DNA of 64,000 nucleotides from Kaustia mangrovi (GTDB lineage Bacteria; Pseudomonadota; Alphaproteobacteria; Rhizobiales; Im1): NCBI RefSeq assembly GCF_015482775.1, contig NZ_CP058214.1, positions 1,488,001 to 1,552,000 of the forward strand, read 5' to 3'. Shown piece by piece: positions 25,884 to 34,119 of this stretch (position 1 is its first letter; each line of letters starts with the position of its first letter). The notes under the pieces were generated by a model. It saw only the letters and a program-made list of their open reading frames with translations, ran no database searches and was not told where the DNA came from. The position numbers and the translations under genes were made by a program.

Positions 25884-26280
25884 CTCTGTGCATCCCTTTG
25901 AGATTTTGGTCGCGGCATTATTGTGGCAACACCGCATGAGCCGACGCAAATTTTGTAAAATGGGGCACACAACACTTTCATTGCACCAACGAGCCAACTT
26001 TTATTTGGGATGATCAAAGACTAGGCAGGGCCTGCTCACAAAAACGACAATCGGGACAGGGCCATCGAAACCGTCTTCCGGGAAATGCCCCGAAGTCAGC
26101 CAGCCCCTGCCGCACCGCCGCCGGGACGGGGCCGTGCATCGTTCTCGGCACACCGCTTGCGAGCGCCGCCGGCCCGGTCCCACTTGACCGCGCTTCGCGG
26201 CCCGCCCCAATCTAGGGCGAGGGCGATATCACAAATAACGGCGGGCCCATCCGCCGGACAGGAGACGGCGGGGGAGGCCC
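25884..26280. other. Divergent intergenic region, rpfF-like / diol dehydratase
   Basis: A 397-bp non-coding gap. The rpfF-proximal 150 bp is AT-richer than its surroundings and presumably holds that promoter. The dehydratase-proximal end has a small hairpin (CGGCGG 26239-26244 / CCGCCG 26251-26256) before the ribosome site. The TGTCAAG tandem operator seen at three other promoters of the microcompartment locus is absent, and I see no cobalamin-riboswitch B12 box. Confidence 0.5.
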
Positions 26281-28545
26281 ATGAGAGCGAACCGGTGGCG
26301 CAGATTTTCCGACTGGGACGAGCGCCCGCTGCGGCTCGACAGGTTCGCCGCCGAGGATGCCGAGAACGGCTTCGCCGCCTTCTCCAGCCCTGCCGATCCC
26401 GAGCCGCATGTCGCGGTGGAGGCCGGGCGCATCGCCGGGATGGACGGCGTGGCGGAGGCCGATTTCGACATGATCGACCGCTTCATCGCCCGCTACCATC
26501 TCGACCCGGAGATCGCCTCGGAGGCGATGGCGATGCCGTCGCCCGAGATCGCCCGCATGCTCGTCGACATGACCGTGCCGCGCGAGGCGCTCGTCCGGCT
26601 CGCCCATGGCATGACGCCCGCCAAGCTCGCCGAAGCGGTCGCCGAGCTCAACGCGCTGGAAATCGCCTTCGCCTATTCGAAGATGCGCGCCCGCAAGACG
26701 CCGGGCAACCAGGCCCATGTGACCAACGCCAAGGACGATCCCCTGCAGCTCGCCGCCGACGCGGCCATCGCCGTGGCGCTCGGCTTCGACGAGATCGAGA
26801 CCACCATGCGCGTGTCGCGCAATGCCTGGTCGAACGCGGTGGCCTGCTGCGTCGGCGCGGCGGTCGGGCGGGCCGGAACGCTCTTCCAGTGCTCCAGCGA
26901 GGAGGCGGAGGAGCTCCAGATCGGCATGGCCGGCTTCTCCTCCTACGCGGAGACGGTGTCGGTCTACGGCACGGAGAAGAGCTTCGTCGACGGCGACGAC
27001 ACGCCTTGGTCGAAAGCGTTCCTGGCCGCCGCCTATGCCTCGCGCGGCATCAAGATGCGCTGCACCTCCGGCGCCGGCGCGGAGCTCCTGATGGGCTTCC
27101 ACGAGCGCAAGTCCCTGCTCTATCTGGAAGCCCGCTGCCTGTGCCTGCAGCGCGCCATGGGCGTGCAGGGCACGCAGAATGGCGGCATCGACGGCGCGCC
27201 GCTGACGGCGACTGTGCCCGGCGGCATGCGCGAGCTGATGGCGGAAAACCTGATCGCCGTCTGGCTCGACCTGGAATGCGCGTCGGGCAACGATGCCCGG
27301 CCGACGGAATCGGAGATCCGCGTCGGCGCCAAGATCATGCCCTATCTGATCGCCGGCTCCGACCTCATCTGCTCCGGCTTCGGCTCGATCCTCAAATACG
27401 ACAACTCCTTCAACCCCTCGCTGCTCAATGGCGAGGAGATCGAGGACTATCTCGTCCTCCAGCGCGACTTCGAGGCCGATGGCGGGCTGACCCCCATCGC
27501 GGAGGAGGACGCGCTCGACCTGCGCGTCCGCGCCATCGACGCCATCTCCGCGGTGTTCGAGGAACTTGGCCTCGCCGCGCCGACGGCAGAGATGAAGGGC
27601 TCCGTCGCCGCCGCCTCGGGCTCGGCTGACACCGAGAGCTTCACGCCGCGCGAGGTGGTCGCGATCTCGGAGGCGATCAGGGCGCGGGGCATCACGGTCG
27701 TGGACGTCATCCGGGCGCTCGATGCGCGCGGCTTCCGGCAGGAGGCGGAAAACCTCCTGCAGCTCGTCAAGCTCAGGATCTCCGGCGATTACCTCCAGAC
27801 ATCGGCCATCGTGCGCGACGGCCGGGTGATCAGCGCCATCAACGATCCCAACGACTATCTGGGCCCCGGCACCGGCTACCGCGTCGACGAGGCGCGCCGG
27901 GCCGAGATCGCCGCCATCCGCGACGTGCTGACGCGCGAGACCGTCATCGACCAGGAAGAGGAGTATGCGCGCAAGGCCGCCACGGGCCTGAGGCTGAAGA
28001 CCATGGGCCCCGCCGGGCGCGGCGAGGATCCCCGCGAGGTGACGGTCGGCATCTCCCCGGCCTTCGGGCGCAAGCTCTTCCGCACGCTCGGCGGGCTCGC
28101 CCTGTCGGACGTGCTCTCCGAGATCGTCGCCGGCATCGCCGAGGGCGGCGGCACCGCCCGGCTCGTGCGCATGGGCCATACCGCCGACACCTCCTTCCTC
28201 GGCCTGTCCGCCGCCCGGCTGTCCGGCTCCGGCGTCGGCATCGGCCTCCAGGCCAAGGGCACCGCGGTCATCCATCACGCGGACCGCCTGCCCCACAACA
28301 ATCTGGAGCTCTTCTCCAACGCGCCCGTCACCCGGCTGGAGCACTACCGCCAGCTCGGCTTCAACGCCGCGCGCCACGCCGCCGGCGAGATCCCCGACCC
28401 CGTCGTCGTGCCCACCCGGGGCGAGGCGATGGGCGCGCGCTACCATGCCCGCGCGGCACTCATCCACGCGGTGGAGACCTCGCTCGTCGGCGACGGCGCC
28501 GCGCCGGAGGACATCGCGCTCGACCCGGAAGGACCGTCGACATGA
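26281..28545 (+). CDS. B12-dependent diol/glycerol dehydratase, fused large + medium subunits
   Basis: A 754-residue protein. Residues 1 to about 550 match the PduC/DhaB large (TIM-barrel) subunit: KTPGNQAHVTNAKDDPLQLAADAA, GFSSYAETVSVYGTE, RCTSGAGAELLMG, GTQNGGIDGAPL. Residues from about 560 onward match the PduD medium subunit: ISPAFGRKLFRTLGGLALSDVLSEI and RMGHTADTSFLGLSAARLSGSGVGIG. Fused alpha-beta forms are known in some bacteria. It converts 1,2-propanediol to propionaldehyde, or glycerol to 3-hydroxypropionaldehyde, using adenosylcobalamin. It starts after GGGGGAGG and overlaps the small-subunit gene by 4 bp. No encapsulation-type extension is evident and no reactivase gene is in view. 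Confidence 0.93.
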   Translation: MRANRWRRFSDWDERPLRLDRFAAEDAENGFAAFSSPADPEPHVAVEAGRIAGMDGVAEADFDMIDRFIARYHLDPEIASEAMAMPSPEIARMLVDMTVPREALVRLAHGMTPAKLAEAVAELNALEIAFAYSKMRARKTPGNQAHVTNAKDDPLQLAADAAIAVALGFDEIETTMRVSRNAWSNAVACCVGAAVGRAGTLFQCSSEEAEELQIGMAGFSSYAETVSVYGTEKSFVDGDDTPWSKAFLAAAYASRGIKMRCTSGAGAELLMGFHERKSLLYLEARCLCLQRAMGVQGTQNGGIDGAPLTATVPGGMRELMAENLIAVWLDLECASGNDARPTESEIRVGAKIMPYLIAGSDLICSGFGSILKYDNSFNPSLLNGEEIEDYLVLQRDFEADGGLTPIAEEDALDLRVRAIDAISAVFEELGLAAPTAEMKGSVAAASGSADTESFTPREVVAISEAIRARGITVVDVIRALDARGFRQEAENLLQLVKLRISGDYLQTSAIVRDGRVISAINDPNDYLGPGTGYRVDEARRAEIAAIRDVLTRETVIDQEEEYARKAATGLRLKTMGPAGRGEDPREVTVGISPAFGRKLFRTLGGLALSDVLSEIVAGIAEGGGTARLVRMGHTADTSFLGLSAARLSGSGVGIGLQAKGTAVIHHADRLPHNNLELFSNAPVTRLEHYRQLGFNAARHAAGEIPDPVVVPTRGEAMGARYHARAALIHAVETSLVGDGAAPEDIALDPEGPST

Positions 28546-28967
28546 CCGAACGGCTCACCGCCCAGGACTATCCGATCGCGGAGAAGCGCCCCGAGCTTGC
28601 CCGAGGTCGGCAAGGCAAGGGGCTCGACGAGATCACGCTCGACGCGCTCGGCCGGGGCGCCGTGGCGCTGGAGGACCTGACGATCACCGCGGACGCCCTC
28701 CGGCGCCAGGCGGAGATCGCCCGGTCCGCGAACCGGCCGACCCTTGCGGAGAACTTCGAGCGGGCCGCCGAGCTCGTCGACGTGCCGCAGGATGTCGTCA
28801 TGGCCGTCTACGAGCTCCTGCGCCCGGGCCGGGCGAAGAGCGCCCAGGATCTCGTCGAGGCCGCGGCCATGCTCCGGGAGACCTACGGGGCAGACCGCAT
28901 GGCCGCGTTCGTGGAGGAGGCCGCGGACGTCTACGAACGCCGGGGGCTGTTCGCCTTCCGCTTCTGA
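28542..28967 (+). CDS. Diol/glycerol dehydratase small subunit
   Basis: A 141-residue PduE/DhaE-type gamma subunit. It contains YPIAEKRPELARGRQGKGLDEITLDAL, then LRRQAEIARSANRPTLAENFERAAELVDVPQDVVMAVYELLRPGRA, the conserved core of this family. It completes the holoenzyme with the fused large/medium subunit. It starts in the 4-bp overlap with that gene. The family's usual next gene, the reactivase large subunit, is replaced here by a cysteine hydrolase. Confidence 0.93.
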   Translation: MTERLTAQDYPIAEKRPELARGRQGKGLDEITLDALGRGAVALEDLTITADALRRQAEIARSANRPTLAENFERAAELVDVPQDVVMAVYELLRPGRAKSAQDLVEAAAMLRETYGADRMAAFVEEAADVYERRGLFAFRF

Positions 28968-29013
28968 GGCGACGCCGGGGACCATTGGAATGGGAGTTGG
29001 CATGGGAGGGGAA

Positions 29014-29709
29014 ATGAGCTGGAAGACCGCCTATCGGTCGATCTACTATCGGGGCGCGCCAGAGCCGGAGGACATGGTCCTCGACCCGGCGACGACGGCC
29101 CTGCTCGTGATCGACATCCAGAACACCTACAGGACGCGGCCCGACCCGGCGGCGCTGACGCCCGAGGAGCGCGAGCGCTACGATGCCTGGACGCCGTTCC
29201 ACGAGCGTCTCGAGACCGTTGTGATCCCCAATACGCGCGCCATGCTGGAGCATTGCCGCGCCATCGGCATCGAATGCCTGTTCGCGCGCATCGCCTGCCA
29301 GACGCATGACGGGCGCGACCGCTCGCTGTCGCAGAAGAAGCCCGGATGGAACAACCTGCTCCTGCCGAAGGACGAGTGGGCCTCGCAGATCGTCGACGAG
29401 CTCGCCCCGCAAGGCGACGAGATTGTCGTGACCAAGACGAGCGACAGCGCGCTCACGGGCTCAAGCCTGCGGCTCGTCCTGCACAATCTGGGCATCGACA
29501 CGGTGATGTGCTGCGGCCTGTTCACCGACCAGTGCGTCTCCTCGACCGTGCGCTCGCTCGCCGACGAGAGCTTCGACGTGGCGGTGCTGGAGGATTGCTG
29601 CGCGGCCGGCTCCGACGAGCTTCACCATAAGGAGCTCGAGATCGTCAACATGATCTACTGCCATGTCATGTCGTCGGCGGAGGCCCGGGCCATGATCGCG
29701 CCGGCCTGA
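29014..29709 (+). CDS. Isochorismatase-family cysteine hydrolase
   Basis: A protein of about 231 residues with the amidohydrolase triad of the family: Asp in ALLVIDIQNTY, Lys in VTKTSDSALTGS, Cys in GLFTDQCVSSTVRSLADESF. Members hydrolyse amides or carbamates such as nicotinamide, N-carbamoylsarcosine or ureidoacrylate. The start is one of three close ATGs (28990, 29002, 29014); I use 29014 because GGAGGGG directly precedes it. It follows the dehydratase small subunit by under 50 bp and precedes the ABC importer of the microcompartment locus, so it may act on an N-acyl or carbamoyl form of an imported amine. The substrate is unknown. Confidence 0.88.
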   Translation: MSWKTAYRSIYYRGAPEPEDMVLDPATTALLVIDIQNTYRTRPDPAALTPEERERYDAWTPFHERLETVVIPNTRAMLEHCRAIGIECLFARIACQTHDGRDRSLSQKKPGWNNLLLPKDEWASQIVDELAPQGDEIVVTKTSDSALTGSSLRLVLHNLGIDTVMCCGLFTDQCVSSTVRSLADESFDVAVLEDCCAAGSDELHHKELEIVNMIYCHVMSSAEARAMIAPA

Positions 29710-29731
29710 CGGGCCCCGGCCGACACAATCC

Positions 29732-29785
29732 TGTCAAGTTTGGCGAAGCTCAAGTCAAGACGCTTCCCCACCCGCCGGATAGGCT
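29732..29785 (+). promoter_or_regulatory. Tandem AraC-type operator and promoter, ABC importer operon
   Basis: TGTCAAG (29732-29738) and AGTCAAG (29753-29759) are direct repeats on a 21-bp period. They are followed after 20 bp by TAGGCT (29780-29785), a plausible -10 box. The same arrangement occurs at 36340-36394 and, reversed, at 43763-43817. The pattern is that of AraC-family activators, and the AraC gene at 35164-36240 is the natural candidate. Confidence 0.6.
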
Positions 29786-29843
29786 GTGACATTAGGGCAT
29801 GCCGTTGGGTGCGCAACGGCGTGAGTGACGGTCCCGCTACCTG

Positions 29844-29861
29844 GGCATGGAGCACCATGCC
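29844..29861 (+). other. Leader hairpin upstream of the binding-protein gene
   Basis: GGCATGG (29844-29850), loop AGCA, CCATGCC (29855-29861): a perfect 7-bp stem in the roughly 190-nt 5' leader expected from the promoter at 29780. It could be part of a structured leader, or an isolated hairpin. No known riboswitch consensus was recognised. Confidence 0.35.
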
Positions 29862-29977
29862 GGCCCATCCCCCTGACCGCAGCCGGTCACCACTTGTCGC
29901 GAGAAACAGGACGGACCGGCTGCCGGCGACAGGGGCGCGAAGCCCCCGCGGGACCGACAAGGGAGAGGGAGACGGAG

Positions 29978-31129
29978 ATGGCTAGACACGGAATAAGCCG
30001 CCGGAATTTCATGCAGCAATCCGGTCTGTGGGCCGGCGCCTTCGCGGCAGGCACCAGCGGGCTCTTGCGCCCCGCCTTCGCCCAGCGCGACGACCAGCTC
30101 AACGTCCTGTGCTGGGAAGGCTACAATACCGACGACGTCCTCGGACCGTTCCGCGATGCCCATTCCGGCGCGACGGTGCGCGCGGAAAGCGGCACGTCGG
30201 ACCCCGACATGATCAACAAGCTCAGGGCCGGCGAGGTCAATGTCTGGGACCTCATCAACGTCAACCAGCCCTGGGCGCAGAACCAGCTCTATCCCGAGCA
30301 GCTCATCAAGCCGCTCGACAAGGCCCGCTTCGAGCCCTATTTCGCGAAGATGCTGCCGGCCTTCCACGACTACCCGCTGGCCTACGACAAGTCCGGCGAG
30401 AACCTGATCGGCATGGTCCAGCGCTTCGGGCCGTTCAGCTTCGTGGTCAACACCGACAAGATCAGCCGCGAGACGGCGGAGGACCAGGGCTACAAGCTGT
30501 TCCTCGACCCCGCCATGAAGGGCCGCTACGCGGTGCTGACCTACGACAACTGGAACATCATGCATATGTGCATGACGGCCGACATGAACCCGTTCGAGCC
30601 CGTCGACGAGGCCGGCCGCACCAAGTTCGAGGAGACCGCCAAGGCGATCTTCGGCGGCGCGAAGCTCTTGTCCGACGACCTCGTCGCGCTCAACACCGCG
30701 CTCATCAACGGCGAGATCGACGCCTATTTCACCGGCGGCACATACACCGCCTCGCCGGCGCGTTACGACGGGCAGACGCAGGTGCGCGCCGTCACGCCGA
30801 AATCCGGCCCGGTCGACGGCAAGGGCGGCGTCGTCTGGGTCGAGGTCACCTCGCTGGTCAACAATCCCGACCCGTCGGCGCTCGCGCCGGAGTTCCTGGA
30901 ATTCGTCCAGCAGCCGGAGATCTGCAAGGCCGTGGCCTTCGCGGAGGGCACCTACAACCCGATCAGCCAGATGGGCAATCCGGCCGTCATGGACCAGTTC
31001 GACAAGGACGAGCTCGACGCCATCCAGTGGGACACGCTGGAGGACGAGATGGCGGCGTCGGTGGAGTATGCGATCATTCCCTCCTACCAGGATCTGATGC
31101 CGATCTACAACGCGGCCAAGCGCAGCTAG
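29978..31129 (+). CDS. ABC transporter substrate-binding protein, spermidine/putrescine (PotD) type, Tat-exported
   Basis: A 383-residue protein beginning MARHGISRRNFMQQSG with the twin-arginine motif SRRNFM, a hydrophobic segment and an AFA cleavage site, so Tat export is expected. The mature part opens LNVLCWEGYNTDDVLGPF, the PotD/PotF pattern. It has the lobes NKLRAGEVNVWDLINVNQPWAQN and INGEIDAYFTGGTYTAS. It would capture a small amine in the periplasm. Given the neighbouring genes, aminoacetone or 1-amino-2-propanol is a reasonable inferred ligand. It starts after GGGAGAGGGAGACGG and heads a four-gene importer operon. Confidence 0.9.
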   Translation: MARHGISRRNFMQQSGLWAGAFAAGTSGLLRPAFAQRDDQLNVLCWEGYNTDDVLGPFRDAHSGATVRAESGTSDPDMINKLRAGEVNVWDLINVNQPWAQNQLYPEQLIKPLDKARFEPYFAKMLPAFHDYPLAYDKSGENLIGMVQRFGPFSFVVNTDKISRETAEDQGYKLFLDPAMKGRYAVLTYDNWNIMHMCMTADMNPFEPVDEAGRTKFEETAKAIFGGAKLLSDDLVALNTALINGEIDAYFTGGTYTASPARYDGQTQVRAVTPKSGPVDGKGGVVWVEVTSLVNNPDPSALAPEFLEFVQQPEICKAVAFAEGTYNPISQMGNPAVMDQFDKDELDAIQWDTLEDEMAASVEYAIIPSYQDLMPIYNAAKRS

Positions 31130-31226
31130 GGCCCGACATGCGAGACCGGCCGGCTACCGCTCCCGAGCGGCGGCCGGCCTTCCGGATTGACTGGCGTTGT
31201 CCGCCCCTTTGCGCGTAGGAGGGAAA

Positions 31227-32309
31227 ATGGCCCCGACGGTGGCTCTCCGTCTGACCAATGTCGTGAAACGGTTCGGCAATTTCACGGCACTGCACGGGAT
31301 CGACCTGGATATCCAAGACGGCGAGTTCCTGACGATCGTCGGCCCCTCCGGCAGCGGCAAGACCACCATGGTCCGCCTGCTCGTCGGCATGGACGAGCCG
31401 AGCGAGGGGACCATCCACCTCAATGGCGAGCTCATCAACGACGTGCCAGCCAACAAGCGCCCGACCTGCATGGTCTTCCAGTCTCTGGCGCTGTTCCCGC
31501 ACCGCACGGTCGGCCAGAATATCGAGTTCCCCCTGAAGATCAGGGGCGTCTCCGCGCAGGAGCGCCGCGAGCGCGCCCATGAGCTGCTCGCCCTCCTGCA
31601 CCTGCCGGCCGACTATTACGGCAAGAACGTCATGCAGTGCTCCGGCGGCGAGCGCCAGCGCGTTGCGCTGGCCCGCGCGCTCGCCTTCGACCCGGAGATC
31701 CTGTTCTTCGACGAGCCGCTCTCCGCGCTCGACTACCGCCTGCGCAAGACGCTGGAGAAGGAGCTGAAGGACCTCCACCGGCGCACCGGCAAGACCTTCG
31801 TCTACATCACCCATTCGCTGGAGGAGGCGATGGTGATGAGCGACCGGATCGCGATCATGAAGGAGGGGCGCATCGCCCAGCTCGGCACCGCCGACGAGAT
31901 CTATTCCGCGCCGCGCACGCGCTTCGTCGCGGAGTTCATGGGCGAGGTCAACCTGTTCCCGGTCACAAGCGCGCCGGACGGCGCGCTCGCCGCGCGCGAC
32001 GGATCGCTCGCGATTGCCGGCACCGCCCCCGGGCTCGCGCCCGGATCGCGGGCGACCCTGATGATCCGGCCGGAATTCATCCGCTTCCTCGGCGCGGGCG
32101 ACACCGCCGACTGCGTGGCGGAGGGGACGGTGCGCGACGAGTTCGCGCTCGGCTCGCGCCTGCAATACGAGGTCGACCTCGCCGACGGGCAGACGGTGAC
32201 GGTGGAGAAGCTGCGCGAGGACCGCTTCCCCGGCGCCATAGGCGACAGCGTGCGGCTCGGCTGGGACCTCGACCACGTGCACTTCATCCCCGAGGCCGAG
32301 GAGAGCTGA
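31227..32309 (+). CDS. ABC importer ATP-binding protein (PotA type)
   Basis: A 360-residue ATPase with Walker A GPSGSGKT (residues about 43-50), Q-loop VFQSLALFPHRTVGQNI, signature CSGGERQRVALARALA, and Walker B ILFFDEPLSALD. A C-terminal TOBE regulatory domain starts around residue 270. The chosen ATG at 31227 follows GTAGGAGG closely; an ATG 30 bp upstream is rejected. It energises the two permeases encoded directly downstream. Confidence 0.93.
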   Translation: MAPTVALRLTNVVKRFGNFTALHGIDLDIQDGEFLTIVGPSGSGKTTMVRLLVGMDEPSEGTIHLNGELINDVPANKRPTCMVFQSLALFPHRTVGQNIEFPLKIRGVSAQERRERAHELLALLHLPADYYGKNVMQCSGGERQRVALARALAFDPEILFFDEPLSALDYRLRKTLEKELKDLHRRTGKTFVYITHSLEEAMVMSDRIAIMKEGRIAQLGTADEIYSAPRTRFVAEFMGEVNLFPVTSAPDGALAARDGSLAIAGTAPGLAPGSRATLMIRPEFIRFLGAGDTADCVAEGTVRDEFALGSRLQYEVDLADGQTVTVEKLREDRFPGAIGDSVRLGWDLDHVHFIPEAEES

Positions 32310-32314
32310 CCGCC

Positions 32315-33169
32315 ATGGAACGCATGGAGCAACGCCAGGGCTTCCTCAGCGCGCTTCCCGTGGGCGTCCTGCTCGCCGCGATCTTCGTCGCCCCGCTCCT
32401 CGTGGTCTTCCTGTTCTCCTTCATGCCGGCGCGCGTCTTCACGCTCGCCCATATGCCGAGCTTCGAGAACTACCGCTACTTCGTCGAGCAGGGCTACTAC
32501 CTCTCCCTGTTCCGCTCGCTCGGCATGGCGGCGGCCGCAACCGTGCTCCTCTTCGTCGTCTCCTATCCGCTGGCCTACGGCATGGCCAAGGTGTTCGGCA
32601 AATTCACGCTGGTCATCACCGTCGGCGTGGTGGTGAGCCTGTTCGTGTCGGAGAATATCCGCCTGTTCGGCTGGGTGCTGACACTGATGAAGGGCGGCAT
32701 GCTGCTCGGCACGCTCAAGGCGTGGACGGGGCTGGAGCTGGAAAGCTGGCTCTACGACGTTCCCATCATCATCTTCGGGCTCGTCTACGCCTATTTCCCG
32801 TTCATGCTGTTCCCGCTCGCCCAGGGCATCGCCATGGTGCCCGACGAGGTCCGGCTCGCCGCCAGCGACCTCGGCGCGTCGCGCACGCGGATCTTCCTGG
32901 AGATCGACCTGCCGCTCGCCATGCCGGGCATCGTGGTCGGCGGGCTGCTGTCCTTCGTGCTGGCCGCCGGCGCGATGGCGGAATCGAAGCTCCTGGGCGG
33001 CCAGCAGGTCATCGTCATGGCCGACGAGGTGGAGACGGCCTTCACCTACGGGCAGAACTGGCCGCTCGGCTCGGCCCTGTCGGTGATCCTGATCGCGATC
33101 ATCGGCGGGCTCGCCTTCTTCGCCCTGCGCCGCATCGACCTCGACCGCATCATGGGGCGGAAGGCCTGA
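32315..33169 (+). CDS. ABC importer permease (PotB type)
   Basis: A 284-residue permease with six predicted helices and the EAA-loop segment EVRLAASDLGASRTRIFLEIDLPLAMPGIVVGG, which contacts the ATPase. It follows the ATPase gene by 5 bp with its ribosome site (GAGGAG) inside that gene's end, and precedes its partner permease by 5 bp. It is part of the amine importer of the microcompartment locus. Confidence 0.92.
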   Translation: MERMEQRQGFLSALPVGVLLAAIFVAPLLVVFLFSFMPARVFTLAHMPSFENYRYFVEQGYYLSLFRSLGMAAAATVLLFVVSYPLAYGMAKVFGKFTLVITVGVVVSLFVSENIRLFGWVLTLMKGGMLLGTLKAWTGLELESWLYDVPIIIFGLVYAYFPFMLFPLAQGIAMVPDEVRLAASDLGASRTRIFLEIDLPLAMPGIVVGGLLSFVLAAGAMAESKLLGGQQVIVMADEVETAFTYGQNWPLGSALSVILIAIIGGLAFFALRRIDLDRIMGRKA

Positions 33170-33174
33170 ACGCC

Positions 33175-33975
33175 ATGCACCATTCAAAGCTCACCCGCAC
33201 AGCGCTGGTCGCCTACGGCATTCTCTGCCTGGCGGTGATCTACCTGCCGCTCCTCGCGGTCGCCTTCGCCTCCGTCGCCCGGGCCCGCTATCTGAGCTTT
33301 CCGATCAAGCGCTATACATTCCAGTGGTACGAGCGCGCGCTGGACAGCGACACCGTCTCCGGCCTCGTCGTGACCTCCTTCAAGATCGCGGTCGTCGTCA
33401 CGCTGGTCTCCGTCGCCGTCGGGCTGTTCGGCGCGCTCGCCTTCGCGCGCTACCGCTGGCGCTTCCGCGGGGCGTTCCAGAAGCTGATCCTCCTGCCGAT
33501 CTTCTTTCCGCAGACGGTTCTGGGGCTGGCCATCCTCATGTGGTTCAACGCGCTGGGCATCGTGCCGACGTGGAAGACGGCCATCGTCGCCCATCTTGTC
33601 TGGATAGCCCCCATCGCCACGCTGATCATCTCCATCCGCGCCTACAATTTCGATCCGGCGCTGGAAGAGGCCGCCCGCGACATGGGCGCGTCCGCCGGCC
33701 AGATCCTGCGCGAGATCACCATTCCGCTCCTGTGGCCCGGCATGGTGTCGGCGGGCCTGTTCGCCTTCCTTCTGTCATGGGGCAACTTCCCGCTGTCGCT
33801 GTTCACGACGGGCGCGGATTCCACGCTGCCGGAATGGCTCTATGCCAAGATGGTCTCCGGCTACTCGCCGCTGGTGCCGGCGGTCGGCATGATCTCGGTG
33901 ATCGGCTCGCTCGCGCTCATCGCGATCGGCATCGCGGTGGCAAATATCGTCTTCAGGCGGCGGGCGGCCGACTGA
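33175..33975 (+). CDS. ABC importer permease (PotC type)
   Basis: A 266-residue permease with six predicted helices and the EAA motif EEAARDMGASAGQILREITIPLLWPGMVSAG. It pairs with the PotB-type permease to form the channel. It is the last gene of the importer operon. The next gene, an SDR, lies 144 bp further on, behind a structured intergenic element. Confidence 0.92.
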   Translation: MHHSKLTRTALVAYGILCLAVIYLPLLAVAFASVARARYLSFPIKRYTFQWYERALDSDTVSGLVVTSFKIAVVVTLVSVAVGLFGALAFARYRWRFRGAFQKLILLPIFFPQTVLGLAILMWFNALGIVPTWKTAIVAHLVWIAPIATLIISIRAYNFDPALEEAARDMGASAGQILREITIPLLWPGMVSAGLFAFLLSWGNFPLSLFTTGADSTLPEWLYAKMVSGYSPLVPAVGMISVIGSLALIAIGIAVANIVFRRRAAD

Positions 33976-33982
33976 GGCGCAA

Positions 33983-34084
33983 GAGCGACCTGCGTCCAGC
34001 CGGACGCAGAAAAGTCGCTCTAACATTTTGAGAACGATCAACTTTTCTGCACTCAGGCGAGTCCGCCCGAGTGCAGGTTGATCT
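33983..34084 (+). repeat. Structured intergenic element, copy A (upstream of SDR)
   Basis: About 100 bp with two hairpins. One pairs AGCGAC-TGCGTCC (33984-33997) with GGACGCA...GTCGCT (34002-34019). The other pairs TGCACTC with GAGTGCA around an inner GGCG/CGCC stem (34048-34075). A 67-bp stretch (34018-34084) aligns without gaps, at about 76% identity, to 39527-39593 upstream of the BMC-H gene in the same orientation. The copy lies just before the SDR ribosome site. It could be a dispersed repeat, a promoter/leader element or an mRNA-processing site. Confidence 0.6.
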
Positions 34085-34119
34085 GGCGCAAACGGCAAGA
34101 CACTTCGGGAGGACAGGAC

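Noticed and set aside
25884-26280. Possible cobalamin riboswitch before the B12-dependent dehydratase
   Set aside because: No B12 box or cobalamin-aptamer core could be found on the plus strand, and dehydratase genes are not usual targets.
29786-29977. Guanidine (ykkC-type) or other known riboswitch in the importer leader
   Set aside because: Conserved sequence blocks of known classes are missing; only simple hairpins are visible.
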